DNA from: Diprion similis
Lineage: Eukaryota > Arthropoda > Insecta > Hymenoptera > Diprionidae
Assembly: GCF_021155765.1 (NCBI RefSeq)
Contig: NC_060116.1
Span: 17,300,584 to 17,364,583, forward strand
DNA length: 64,000 nucleotides
Direction of reading: 5' to 3'
The position numbers were made by a program, and so were the translations under genes. A model generated the notes under the pieces. That model was not told the DNA's origin and did not search any database. It was given only the letters and a program-made list of their open reading frames with translations. Shown one piece after another: positions 1 through 14,088 of this stretch. Within the stretch, counting starts at the first letter, position 1. Each line of letters begins with the position of its first letter.

Positions 1-804
1 CGAGCGCATTTAAAGTGATTAGGGAAATTCCGGTTGAAATGGACGGTAAATTTAATTTATTCCCGCACCGTGATGTTTTTATACGAAAAAATTTTCCGAG
101 GTAGAGGCTCTGCCAGAGGGGGGGGGGCGAAAAAGCGAGAACTCTTCTTTATCGCGGACAAGACAGTCTTGAGCGCGAAGCGGAATATTAATTGAATGAT
201 GTTGAATAAAAATCTTTTCCTCGGCTGCGTAAGTTGGGTTGTGAAAAAATGGTATACAAAGGAAAAGAAAAAAAAGAAAAAAAAATACCCCCCATTACAG
301 CCATTCATCTCCGTATTTTCGTATAAATTTTCATTTCAGCAATAATTTGTCGTTATTATCACCTTGCTTTTTTCTCTTTCTCTCGCCAAGGAAGGCATAA
401 AATTTTAATATAGCTAAACAGAGGATTAATCAGTTATTACGCGATATAACGACTCGTTTTTCACGTATAATCGAACGTCTGCAGTGGAATATAACGATAT
501 CGGAAAAATCCATCCCTTTCCCTTCCCACACGCGCTTGCATATAGCTACTAGAGTTTCAACGAACGACCGTAGAAAGAAGCTGCGACGTGTTTTTCTCTC
601 TCTTATTTTATCTACACGTTGTTATTGTTGTCGCACACGTTACATCCCGCAATGGATTGCAGAGCATACAACGAACCTTGAAAACGACACATTATATTTA
701 TCATTTCTATTTTCCTACTTTTCTTTTCTCTTTTCTCCGAATGCTGTCTCGTTCGCCTTGTTCACAATGACTTTTTTTCTTTCCCCCGGAACTGCATGTA
801 GTAC

Positions 805-911
<107 letters not shown>

Positions 912-3900
912 CGTCCTCGTCCAATTCAGGCTGATTATCACGGAGGTGTAAAAAGTTCGTCCCTTTGACGTAACGCAGGGTGCAGGAAGTAAAGAATGAT
1001 GAACGCGAGACGGAAAGGGTTAGAGAGAGAGAGAAGAGAAAATAGAAGACGAAAAAAGGGAAACAGCGGTGGACGTAACGAGTATCTTTCATCCCCTTTC
1101 GCTCGACGACGCTTCAAAAGTTATTAAAAAGAGTGAAACTACTCTATTAAAAAGAGTCAAAGGTGCAGCGAGTTAATCTGTTAACGGCGACGAGCTGCTG
1201 TAAGGTGAAGAAAATCATCGGCAGACGATGACAGAGACTTTGGCCGACGACTCGACGATTGAAGATTTATTTTTAAAATAGGGAAGACGGTGAGCTTCTT
1301 TTCAACGAGATGATTTCGATCTTTCAAACAAGGAAACACACCAGGATAAGCTACTAGTCCAAATCACAATAACACCGAAGCGTCTAACGTTCATGGAAGT
1401 GTGGACAAATAAAATGTGCGTATAAAACGTAAACGCGTTTATTCGCATCAAGATTTTCCCCGGCAATTCGATATCCCGAGAATTGAAACGAAAAACACGA
1501 ATACTTCGATCATCGTTGGCGGATAATGGGCCAAACACCAACTATATTGCAATCTTCGTCCAGCTATCTATAAGTGCCCGTGATGCTGCTGCACATATCT
1601 ATGGAAAGTTATTTTTCAACCTTTTTTATTGCCACCTCGCGGGCGAGAAGACGGAACGAAGCCAAGAATCCCAGAGACCAGTGTTATAAAAAAAGGAATA
1701 AAATAACAGGAAAACACCGAGCCAGTGTAACTACTTCACGTCGCATCTTTCGTTTCTTCTTGTTCTTCTTCTTGTTCTTCTTCTTTTTCTTAATCTTTTT
1801 CTTCTTCTTTCCCTCCCGCGCGTTAGCAAATGATCATGGTCTTTGAACATTATAAATGCAAGTCAGGTGTCCGGGTAAAGCAATAAAAACAATTTTTACA
1901 AGCACATACCCTACAATCCTCGGTTAACTACAAGTCCGAGCAAAATTTTAATACACCCCTCGGCAGGGAGAAGGCAAAGAAACAACGAAGAAAATTATAC
2001 GGGGGGAAAGAGAGATTAGGAAACGAATGAGAATTGAAGTCGTGCGGCGGACTTGCATGTGTGTACATTACATGTACCTCTACGAGTGATTCAACTTTGC
2101 TGGGGATGAAACTTTCCTACAGGCAACAAATGGCGCTGGTCCCTCCAGGGACGACCAGGACCAGGATCATCCGCGTCGGGTACCAGAGTTTGGGACTCGT
2201 GCGGAGCTCTTCCGGAAAATGCTAATACTCTTTAATCCCGGTCTCGCCCTTCCGCCGAACGGTACGTCAACAAAGTGATAGCAGAACCACTTTCGTCGAC
2301 AATAATTCCAGCTCCAAGTTGAGGAAACTCCAGGATACCAGGAGGATAGACGTGCAAACCATCCCCCGGCGAATGTACAAAAGGGGTTAGGAGGAGAAAA
2401 GTTGTTGCTCGAGTGCAGGGAAGAGGCGAATTACGAATATAAAAAGGGATCGAAAACTAGCTGGTAGTGGTGGTAGTGAAAAACATCGTCCCTCGTCACA
2501 TCTACACCGCAGTTCCATTACTCTAAGAGATCGTCATCAGGGGTTTCAGGAAAGGACCAATTACCGCGAGACGTACCTACGTTACCGCAGGATCCAGTGC
2601 CTACTTACTGCGAACAAAGCGGCTGCTGCAGGATGAGAATTTGGGGGGAAGAAGGAGGAAGAACAGGAACTCTCGATGTTCGGTCCAGCTCGTGTTTTCC
2701 ACGAAGCAAAGTTCTCTTTTCCTTTTTTCGTAAGAACGAAAGACGAAAAACACAGGAGGAAATGACCCAACGTCGGCCCGGGGTGGAAACAACCCCATCG
2801 CTGCCAACTCCACATGGCCAGTTATCTCAGGCCTACTCCGCGGACTCATCCTCCAGCTTCCGTCACCCTTCGGAGCTACTAGATTCTCATTATGAGACAA
2901 GCGAAAGAGGACAGAGAGAAAAAACCGAGTTTCTGGATAACCCAACGCTCGGTGATCATAGATGAAGTTGAACGACTTCCCGCTCTGTGAAATACATACT
3001 AACCATAAGAGGACCGACATCATAATGTGTGTCAACTCTTGACAAATGGGGAATAGTTTTATGTATGAAAATACTCTGTCATTCAAGTATCTCCAAACAT
3101 GAATGTCACAATATTGAATCTGTTTATATTCTGCGTTGCCGAAATTTCTGCAAGCGTGCTGGTCTCCTTACAGCCAACACCCGAAGACCAGATGCGCTTC
3201 TCCTCATGGTTGATGCTTGCCATATTACCGCAGGTGAAGATGTAAATAGGAAAGCCAAACGGCTGCTATAACCTCGATCTAAAAAGAGGAAAGAAGATCC
3301 AGACTCCCCGGAGAACGACCTGAGGTTGGATGGCAAACGAATGGAGCTATGATGACGCTATGATTGAGGAGTAGCTGGATGGATGGTAAAGAGGATAAGA
3401 CGTGTTGGTCGGTTATTTGAATAAATGATAAAAACACCGCTCGTGCCGACTCGCCTCTGCGCATCCCCTCGTTTATCCACATCTTCGAACACCCCAAGCA
3501 CCGTTTTAATTCTGAAATTTCATTTATATCGATCGCTCAGAATTCACCCAGCACGACTCCTTCGTATCACGTGCGTGTTACATTGTGACAGCTTAATGTA
3601 GGTATAGGTATGTCGTCTTTGTTAGTTTTTTTTGTTAATTGTATGCTTGCATACTCCCGATGTGTCTTCCTCTCCTATATTTAAAATAGTACTTTATTTG
3701 TATCCTATCATTGCTCTTTGGCCTATCTTCAGACCACAGCGTAATAAATGAAATCCTATCTATCTATCTACCTCTTCCCCTCCCTCTTCCTCTCTCGCAC
3801 ATTCGTTCCAAAGCATGAAAATCACTAAAGACTTACTGGAACTCAACGTCTTTACCACGATATAACCTCATTCTCTTTCTTCTCTGGCTCCTATATTTCT

Positions 3901-4774
3901 TCCATTCATAAAACATCCCCTGGTGTTTATTCCCTACACGAAAACGTTTTCAGGCAACTCCTCACCTATTTGTCCATTCATTCATTCATTCGTTCGTTCG
4001 TTTCTTCGAATCAAGTGGCATTACGTGTGTAAACGGGTACGTACCAGCTTATTTCAAGAACAAGTAAGATTCTCCCCTCGTTACATTCATTATTCTTACC
4101 ACCCCTCAAACGCGATTCAGTTTCATCGTGCTTCAATGGGAAATTCAGTAAATCCTACCAAGATGTAAGTTGACATTCGACTGCTTTGTTACTGCAAAGT
4201 TTCAGAGGGTTACGGGGGGGATGGGGAGGGGGGGGAGGTGTAATAAAGCCTTTTAAAATCTTCATTCAGCTTAACGCCGCATAGCCGTTGCCAACAACAA
4301 TAAGAGTAAAACTCTACGATCCATTATAAATGTGACATTTGAGGTATAGCAGCAGCATACCTCAGTTCTTTATACTGTGAATGATTAATTAATTCTCGGT
4401 TGAGTTTTGTTCGTCGTCGGTGTTGCTGCACAGAACCTATAGGCTGCATCAGCTACTCCTACCCGCCTACCATAGTATAATAAAAGATGCAGCACGGGTA
4501 TTAAAATGTCGGCCGGTGAATTTCCAGAGGTTACAGGCCCACAGAAACACGTTTACAAGCGTCTCCCGTAACGTCCACAGTAGACACCATAGAGAGTATA
4601 CCGTGATGTGCGGCGGTGCTGTCCATAAAACACTTGCCAAGAATAAATGCACGAATAGAGGGATCGCCAGGAGATAAGAGAAACCGGGGATACTCATTAA
4701 ATTTGTAATCCCTTGCGTAGCAAAATTGATATTTCATTTAATATGGATTAACAAATATATATATATTTGTTAGG

Positions 4775-4775
<1 letters not shown>

Positions 4776-4826
<51 letters not shown>
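4776..4826. repeat. (TA)n microsatellite
   Basis: About 25 TA units, next to a second short TA block at 4755-4766. Confidence 0.95.
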
Positions 4827-4832
<6 letters not shown>

Positions 4833-5347
4833 CCAATGCAAGGAATTTCAATAATTGAAAGAAATGTTCGTTTCACGTTTCTTTCGAACAGAAAACGAAG
4901 CTGCAACTCTACAATGGGCCCTAAACCGTGATCGTCTCCAGACTGAAGTTTTCAGTTTAGACGCAATTTCAGCTCTACGTATAACGCTAAGATAAAAAAT
5001 AAATAATAAAAATAACATAAAGGTAATAGGAAATATGAATTGAAAGCCCTTTTGCATCGAGACTTTTCGTCGTTTCGATACGTGCTGCTCTTTTTACATG
5101 AATCCCACTCACTTACTTTGCGCATGTTTTTTTTCTTCCGCCTCTGTTATCTTTCCCTCTCTTTCCTCTATCCATGCATACATATTACGAAAGATTTCTG
5201 GGCGTAAATTAATTCTTCGCGAGTATCCAAACCATCCATGGATGTGAGTCCATCCCCACACGTGGAAAACTACGTACATTAGGGTACACGCAGAAGTGGA
5301 AATAGGAAAAAGTAAATCTCGTGGTCCGGCGGGTTTGACAAATAATT

Positions 5348-5349
<2 letters not shown>

Positions 5350-5389
<40 letters not shown>

Positions 5390-5390
5390 A
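5350..5390. repeat. (TAAA)n tetranucleotide microsatellite
   Basis: Ten tandem TAAA units ending in degenerate copies. Confidence 0.95.
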
Positions 5391-8300
5391 CAAATGAATA
5401 AATATTTTTCTGACGCGTCGTTTGTTCTCCTCCTCTTCTTTGTCGCTGCGCGAGTGATGGCATGCGGGCAAAGCTTCTTCTCTAATTCTTCCTCCCCCTG
5501 CTTGCCGCTGTTCTTCCACGAGAAGAACCGACAGGCGAGTGAGGTGAGGAATTAGGAGGCGTCGTTCCCGGCTCATTGTCGGACAGATTTTAGATTAGGT
5601 TCGGTCGTTTCAAAGTGCGCTGCCATCGCGGTCGGCTGGGCTATCGATTTAAACCTTGCAGCGCCCGCGTAGTCCTCCTCTACTCGCCCTGTGTCAGACG
5701 GACGTCCACATTCATACGAATTTCCATACGCCTACACCTGCCGACGTAGTATATAGCCATGCGGGTATGCCGACGCGAGTACACGAAGCGTACCGTGCTT
5801 AGGGCTAACCTAGTTTAGGAAGGTTGGGCTTGTTATTCGTAACCACCGGCCACAATCCTTGCTCGTAGTGCAGGTTATGTGAGTAAAGGAACATGAGAAA
5901 GAGAAAGAGAAAGAGGAAGAGGAAGAGGAAGAGAAGCACACGACGAAGGTAGAACAATCTCGAAATATACGTAACTCACTCGCTTTTTACCCGGGTTTGA
6001 AAATCAATTTTCGTAACTACCGGCTGCACGATTGCTCCAGAATTCGGGTTTGCAAAAACCGCGAGTCGTGAACAAGATTAAGAAGAGGTTCAAGTCCTAG
6101 GAGAAAAGCAATAGAGAGACAGATCTTTTGTAAGCGTAAAATATAGCCCCACCATCACGCCCTCCCTGCGCACCGATTCTCGCTCCCTCACTCTCTACTC
6201 TCGTACTTTTCACCCTTCTCCTTGCTACGCACTTCGGTTGTTTCGCTCGCAGGAAGAAGGGCTTAGAGGTAAGGCGAAGTCCCGTAAATTACAGTCTCTA
6301 GCGACAGGTGGGCGCGGAGTTGGAAGCGAGTCTATATACATATGTATACGAATATACAAGATGGTCCCGAATCTATGTAAGACGCCATAGCTTTATACAT
6401 ACAATACATCCTTCTTACCTATACCTGTACATACGTATATATATATATATATATATATATATACGTAAACACGTGGCAGTTTTCCAGAGTTCCACCGAAT
6501 TCTCGTTAATCCGACACTGGCTATCCTGTAACACGGATCTGCGATAGCTTTCTCCAAATAATGAAGACGTAAGTGATGAATTGATAAATGTATATATATG
6601 TATATATATTGAATCATCATATACGCAAAGGGTTGGGTAAAACGTAGCTTTGTTATCAAGCGAACCATTCTTGAAATCAGCGAAGCACCTCCACCTACAC
6701 GCCACTGTCATAGCGAGCATACGATGAGAACAAGAAGAAGAAGAAGAAGAATAAGGAGGAGGAGAAGAAACGAGAAACAGTTTCAACTTTTAAATAATTC
6801 AAGTCGAATCTGAATTCAAAGAAATTTCGGTGCACGATTACTTGCATTTGGCTTCTTCCGTATTATATCGCGGAACAATTATCGTATGACTATAGCTATC
6901 CCATACCTATCTATATCCCATAAAACAATCGCTATAGACGTTGCAATCAATTTCAAAGCGGCGATAATTTTTTACCGCAGATAAACAGGAAAAATTACGA
7001 CGACGATAAGTGTGGAAATGTATATTTAAAAAGAAAAAAAAAAGAAAACTAGATAAAGGTAATCTTAAAAAATTTCAATGTTACAAGTTAAATTATACGA
7101 ACGAATAATAATTAGAAATGTTTGCATTATTCGGGCAGCTGTACGTGGGTTTTACATTTGTATAGAACAGATTTAATACCTATAAGACCGGAATCAGTGT
7201 TAACAGAAATACACCCCCCCGGCCATTGTTATTCGGCAGTTCTCCACACAACCCACTGTTCTCATTATTTCCTTGATTATTATTTTTTTTATGTTACTTT
7301 AAAGACATTCGAAGTCGCGGATACACGTTATAATTGTACACGAGATACCGTAGCCCCGATACGTATCCACGTCTGACACAAATTGTACGCGATTCAAACT
7401 GTCATTTTCCACGTTATTTGAATCTAAACACGACAATTCGATTTTGGAAATTACTACTTTGATATAGAAACTTTTTTCCAGCAAATCTACATTGTCTTTA
7501 GTATAAATTGATTTCTGACATAACGAGGTTCGCTTCCATACATATATACATATGAAAGTAGTTACAGAATAGGATCTGTGAGTTTTACGTAGTCGGTCGG
7601 GTTGATCGATAGAGAGGAATCAGTGAAATTACAGAAAGGAAATGTTCTGTAATGATAATATCTTTCGTGACATTTCCTCGAAATTTCAGGACGACACGTT
7701 GAATAATAATATAATATATGAGAATTGGATTCTACATACATGGGTATACAGCATTAGCGGGATATTCAGAAATGTAGAAACACAAAACATACGTGTAAAA
7801 AATTAAAAAGCAAGGAAAAACTGCCGAAAGTTAGTTAATCACAGCATGGAATCTGAAACGATTTTGCCGTGGGAGTATATGAATTATAATCGATGGACCA
7901 ACGTTCAGAGATTCCACCGTTACGTGTATGAATACATATATTTATAAACTAATGTATAAGCTGTAGAAAATTTCTTAAGAAACATATTTTAATAATAAAG
8001 AACGTTTAGAAGATTACCCGAGAATACTTAGAGGCTTTATCTCAGCTTTTATCTCACGTTTTAATATTCACTTACCAAGTGGGCGTTACGGGCCTCTACC
8101 TTATACCTATATGGCTCCTTATCGCACTTGTTAAGCTCTTCTAAAAGCCAAAAGTTATGCTGAGAAAATCCGTCTTCCAAATCCCCCCCCCCCCCTTCCG
8201 TTCCTCGTTTTTCATTCTCATTTTTTGCATTTACCACAGCATCGAAAGTTACCCCGCAAACGCTATAGATATATATATACATATGTACGTATGTATACAT

Positions 8301-11300
8301 ATATATATATTTGTCGATTTTAGAATTACGCTCGAAATTGCTATTCACGGGGTTCATTCAACTATTTCTTCCTTTGAATTGACTCTCCGTCGCAACGAGC
8401 CAATCCCCCCATAATACGTTTATGCTGGATTCAGTTGAGAAACTGTAGTTTCGATATAAAATAAATTCCAGCATACGACAACCCCGCGATGAATCATTGC
8501 CAGATAAAAACAAATGTGACTCTATATGTAATAAGAATTAAAAGTTGCTACCTTAGGGTGCGTAACATGTGTTTCAGCTAGATGACTCACCTGTAACAAA
8601 AAAAATGAAACAACAAATGATTATTTGTGCAACGACTAAAAGGCGATATCATCATGATCAGCAGCCATCGCTGCAGTGCAATAAATCGCGTTTGTAGAAA
8701 ATTCATTTCCAAACGTACGTTAGGCAGGTAGCTATGCGATAGAATGCTAAGCCATAACCCTAACCTAATGTAACTTTAGTCGAGTCATTGGTTTGCGGCC
8801 AACAAAACTATTTCCGTCTTTCAAAATACACAGAGCGCTGTATAGATCGAACGTTTCTCGCTTTCGGTGAGCGTAAATCGCACTACAGGAATCTAACTGT
8901 TATAGATGCCTGATCGTCTCCTCCCCCCTCCCCCTTTTTTTCCTCTCACTCCTCGTCGACGATGTCTAGCGCGATGATTTTTACGAGTTGCGCGTATACG
9001 GACCAACGTCATTACTAAATTTCCTCCAGCGTAGATTAAAGAACCTCCGTCAAAGTACCGAGCATCAACGTGGCACGCGAATTAATCCAACGCCGGCAGA
9101 CTCGATGAGAATCACGTAGGCGCGGCTAAAGTGCGTAGGCCCACGACGTTTTTCACAACCGTTACAAAAATAGTTACACGAGTTTAACGACCAATGAGAA
9201 ACTCGCTAGTCGCGTAATTTCCCAGCGAACTGTTCGAAAGTTTTTAAAAATATATTACTATATACACTATGCGACCTTGACCACGAGACGTGAGAGAAAC
9301 ACGAGTCAGAATAATGATTCGGGGACGAGGAAGATTCTTTTTTCCTCTCCGCACAGCAACGAATTCTTCAAAATTATTGCGACGTGTTATTTTATTTAAA
9401 TTGAATATTAGCAGCACGGGTCAACGCCCAGGGTGAAGAAACAGATTTATTAAGCACCGTCTGGCTTGGATAATAGATCGATGTCGACTGATCGAATAAA
9501 TTAATGGCGGCGACGAAAATATAAGCCGGCGAACGGTTCGTACAACTACGTAAACGAATTGGAGTAAGTGCGTGTGCTTTCGAGCGTCGCCTCGAAACAA
9601 CAGAGACGATGTTTTAAGCCGAACACTTAAAATATTAATCCTCTATTGAGATGAAGATCACGTTCCAAGATTCTTGCCAAGCTGCGGGCGGCTATCGGAA
9701 TACATTATACCTGCGAAACAAGTCGACGACAACATGTGCGAGTTAAGAATTCCCGCATCTTAGCGTACCGACGTAGAAAATAACGGGAATAGATGCAAAG
9801 TCGCAAACATTTTTCATCCAGTGGTGATATAATCACAAGCTAATCGTAAGCAAGTGGAGATAATTTTTTTTACATTCAAAGTTAGGAAAATCGTATAAAA
9901 AATTACGAATGAAATCACAAGTGTTAAGGGAAATTCACTTGTCGAGTTCGCTTGGAGAATACCTCATATATACCGACCTAAACTAGACGAGTCGTTCGTA
10001 TGTACATGCATGTACATTAGACTGTATCAAAAAAATTGACTATTTTTTTTTTTAATGGTATACTGAAAATATTGTTCAAGATGACGAAAAAGAAATACCA
10101 TAAAAATTTCAGATTTTAATATTGATATTTAGAGGTGTCTCATCGCGATTTTCTACTTTTCTACTACAATAATGTACATAAGGCGAATGCCTTATATATC
10201 TCGTCAACCACCCTCCTCTTACCGTTGATTACTCATTGCTCGACATATATACATGCATATAAACATACTTAAGCAGCTCGCGCGTCTCCTCCTACCGACA
10301 GATCACGCCATTTTCTCATTACCATTATCAGCGTTGTTATTGTCTGTGTTATTAGATTAGGTGTGACGATTGTTACACGCGACGTAACGTAACTGCGTAT
10401 ACAAAAAACTTATACGTGTCGTAAATGTCTGGCGTTCCTCCAATTTCCGTTACACCTTATCCATGAAAAAAAATTGAAAAATTCACTTAAATCCGGAACG
10501 AAAGAAACTTCATCCCAACTTCTTTACAATCACTCATCATAAATTATACGTGTATATACAATATACATATATGTAAAATATTAAAGCGCAGTGTCTCAAC
10601 GTTGCTCCGGTTCTCCTCTTCCTCTCAAGTAAAAAATGTATGGTAGAAAGGAGATCGAGATAAAAAAGAAATGGGTGCGGGGGAGGGAGTCTCGTAAGAA
10701 GAAAGAAGATCCAGATGAGATATCGAGTTCGTCGCGCAACATTGCACCGGACAACCGCGCGCGAGACCCGAGCAAGCCGGGGGGAAAATCAGTCAAAGTT
10801 ACGACGATCTTTTCTCCGGTATTCCTTGGCCCAACCCCAGACTCTTCCCCTTCTCCCTCACCTTCTTGCCATGCTGCTGGCCATCCGCTGTGGGTGGAAT
10901 GGAAACTCCTTCCACGTATATATATACGTATATATTTCTTTCCATTTCCGTGGGCGAACCTATCATTGATCAGGAAAGCAAGAATTCTGTACACAGAATA
11001 TGTAATGTAAGGCACGAGTTGCCCGTTAATAAATTATTTTTTAACAATTCTATTTTTTCTCTCTCTCTCTCTCATACATTGCACCATATTTTCGATTAGG
11101 AGATTGAGATCAATGAAAAGATAAACAGCGAAACATTGTTAAAGGATCTCAAAAGCTACAAACTTTTCCACAACGATGAATTTGCCAAATAAGTTGGAGA
11201 AAACTAATCTGCCCAGTCGAAGAAATCCTCGCGTTCTCGTTTTGCGCACGAAGAAATCTTACGAGAATTTTCAATAAAACGGCCGCGCGGCGGCGGCGGT

Positions 11301-11997
11301 GGCGGCGGCGGCGATGAATCACTCTCCGTGGTTGACATCGACCATCCTTCCCTGAGAGTATTAAAGCAGCGATACAAGTGAAACGTGAATCTGCATCGAG
11401 TAATATCCTATATATATATATATATATATCCGATGCACCCTTTGTGCAAAGAGGAAACTCGACGGCAGTTTGCAAAGGCCGTAGGACTCGGACCCTCGGT
11501 ATGGCTGCTGTACAGAGTAGGGAATTTGAGAGATTTTGGGAATCGAAATGCCTGCGGCATCGGCGCTCGCCTTGATCGTCGTCGATCGTCAAACGGTAAA
11601 CGGCAGAGTCAGAGGTCAAACGCTCGCAGGCGAACCAATCGAGAGATTCCGCCTGTCGATATATGTATATACATGCCGCGTTACTGCGACGGCGGTGACT
11701 AGGGTTAAACGCGAATATCCTTCAGGTTCGCGCTTAACCGTGGCCAGAAGGACTGCCGACGGATCTCTTTGATCTTCGCCACGAGCAATGATCAAAGTAA
11801 AGTCGAAAGAAATAGAGAAAAGGGCGCACGCGCGAGAAATATAGAGGAAGGAGAAAAGGAGTGAAAGTGAGAAAGGGTAGAAAAGAAAGAGAGGAGAGAA
11901 GGAGAGACGATGCACTCCTGGCTTCCGTAAGACTTCGCGCCCTTGGCCTCACCCAGCTGATTCGGCGATTCCACTTCAGCTTCAACTCCTACTCCTA

Positions 11998-12025
11998 CTT
12001 CCACTTCCACTTCCACTTCCACTTC
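11998..12025. repeat. (CCACTT)n hexanucleotide repeat
   Basis: About 4.5 CCACTT units, preceded by related CTCCTA units at 11985-11999. Confidence 0.85.
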
Positions 12026-14046
12026 CTCTTCTCAAGACTCAAGAGTTGCCGGAGCTTTCGCTTCCTCCTGGCCACGGCAAGTCTGCACGCTGGGCTACCG
12101 GCGAGCGAGCACTTTCCAACTTCCATCACACACCGTCGGGGTGACGATCGACTTTTACCATAAACGTTGACGAGTATCGAACGGACGGACGGTGAAAACT
12201 AGCTTCTTTGCCCCGCTGGCCGTGATATCGATTGCGTGGCACTTTTTCTCTCTCCCTCCCCTGCTTTCTCTTTCTCTCTCTCTCTCTCTTTCTCTCCCTC
12301 TTCCCTCCCCCTCATACACCCCGTCAGCCGCACCTCTTCAGCTCTCAACGGTTAGCCCATCCGATACCTCGTCTCTTAAAGATACTGGAGTACAGGGGAA
12401 CTCAGAGTTCTCTGGCCATGTGATAAGGCGATAAGAATAGCCGTGGAATTAGCGAAGCCCCGATAACCGCCTTAACCGCCTACCTTCAGCCCAGACTTGT
12501 ATGCTCGTTCTCTCTTTCTCTCTCTTTTTCTCTGCATCTTTACCTTGGTGAACGTTCATCTTCGCAAAGAAACGTTCAAACGGTGATCGCGACTTTTCGG
12601 TAGTTTTTTTTTTTTTTTTTTTGTGTATTTTTTCGATCATCAGATTGCCGAAAGATCAATGAAAATGTTCAATTTTTGAAAGGCAAATCGTTCGTTGAAA
12701 TACAGGGTATAAAAATCTTTAAAAAAAAAACCATAGTCCTCTTATATACACGTACCTACGGTATGAAAAGAGACAAGAAATCGAATTTATATTTAATTCA
12801 CGGGAAACGAAACGTGGACCTAAGGTAAACCGTATACATACTGCATTATCCCTCCGGGCTTACACACACACACACACAGACACCCACACACAGGCACGGT
12901 GTCTCACGTCTCATGGCCTGCAGCTATAACAAGTAGGTACAGAATGCAGTTCGCGCTACTGTTTACACATGCATCAACCCGAGAAGCTTCGTGCAGCACC
13001 CAAGGGTGTTTAGATTCTAAAAAATCCATTGCGCTTGAAAAACAACGGGCTGACAAATCGTCGTAAGTAATTCTAGAGCTATACACACACATTTAACTGC
13101 GAGAAACACTAGCAGAAGCGGCAACAGCAGCAGGAGGAAAGAAACAAAGCTTTAACTACTGAATGTTGTTTCGATAATGAAAAAGAATTATTAAATGTTT
13201 TTTACACATGTAATATTCATTCTAAACTCAGATATTATTTAATGAATTTAAATATGCCTATTCAAAGTCCGAATAAATCAAGAAATTATTTCAATTTCTG
13301 TAAAACGAATGAGAAAAGAAAATGAAGGAAATCACGTCGGTGAACTGTGCTAATCCGAAAAACAAAAAACCTTGTCGTACGGTGAGTATTTTATCCACGA
13401 CCGACTCAGTCGCATGGAATATAGTCGAAAAAGTAAAGAAAGAAAGAAAGAAAGGAAAGAACATTTCACGAGTTTCAAGGAGAAGGGTGAGTAGGTAAAA
13501 GGATGAGAGGAGTAGGGAAAAGTTTAATTTTAGAAATGGGCAGCGTGAATCAGGAACTTCTTAATCTCCGAGAAGGACTTACGCGCGAGTGCTGGATCTG
13601 AGTTTGAGGTAGCGCGGCGGTTTCGAAACGCGAGAATCACTGCTTGACCAAGAAAGTGAAGGAGGGACTCTGGATGACTCTGGTGGTGGGTAATTCGGTG
13701 AAAAACCTTCCGGCAAAGAGCGAAAATAAGACTAGGCAAGCACGGATTACCAAAGATTACGTTGGAACGGTAGAAAAATCCCTCGTCGTCCTATGCCGGC
13801 GAAGAGTGGGAAGGAGGACGAAGATGAAGACGAAGACGAGGGCGGCGCGGCGGCGAGACTACGCAAGGATTCCGAAGGATTCGAGGCCACTTTTACGAGA
13901 GAACTCCTCGATCCTGACTCCACTAAATCCTTCGAGTTTGATGAAATGCGGCGAGCAATTCGTTATATGCTTTTCGTTTCCCCGCCGCTCACCCAGCGAA
14001 ACCTTAGGGATTAGGGAAACACTGCCTCTCTTTTTCTCTTCTCCTT

Positions 14047-14049
<3 letters not shown>

Positions 14050-14083
<34 letters not shown>
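14050..14083. repeat. (TC)n microsatellite
   Basis: A seventeen-unit TC run inside a longer pyrimidine tract. Confidence 0.93.

Positions 14084-14088
<5 letters not shown>

Noticed and set aside
2597..3086. 161-codon minus-strand and 122-codon plus-strand overlapping open frames
   Set aside because: They overlap each other, have no recognisable domain and no convincing splice or family signal.
6087..6097. GGTTCAAGTCC, a perfect-looking tRNA B box
   Set aside because: No A box, acceptor stem or cloverleaf can be built around it.
6293..6330. Minus-strand FQLRAHLSLET resembling the Mxd Arg-Ala-His-Leu motif
   Set aside because: No acceptor at the required phase and the following residues do not match the family.
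8751..8775. CCCTAACCTAA, reminiscent of the insect telomere repeat TTAGG
   Set aside because: Only two adjacent units; no array.
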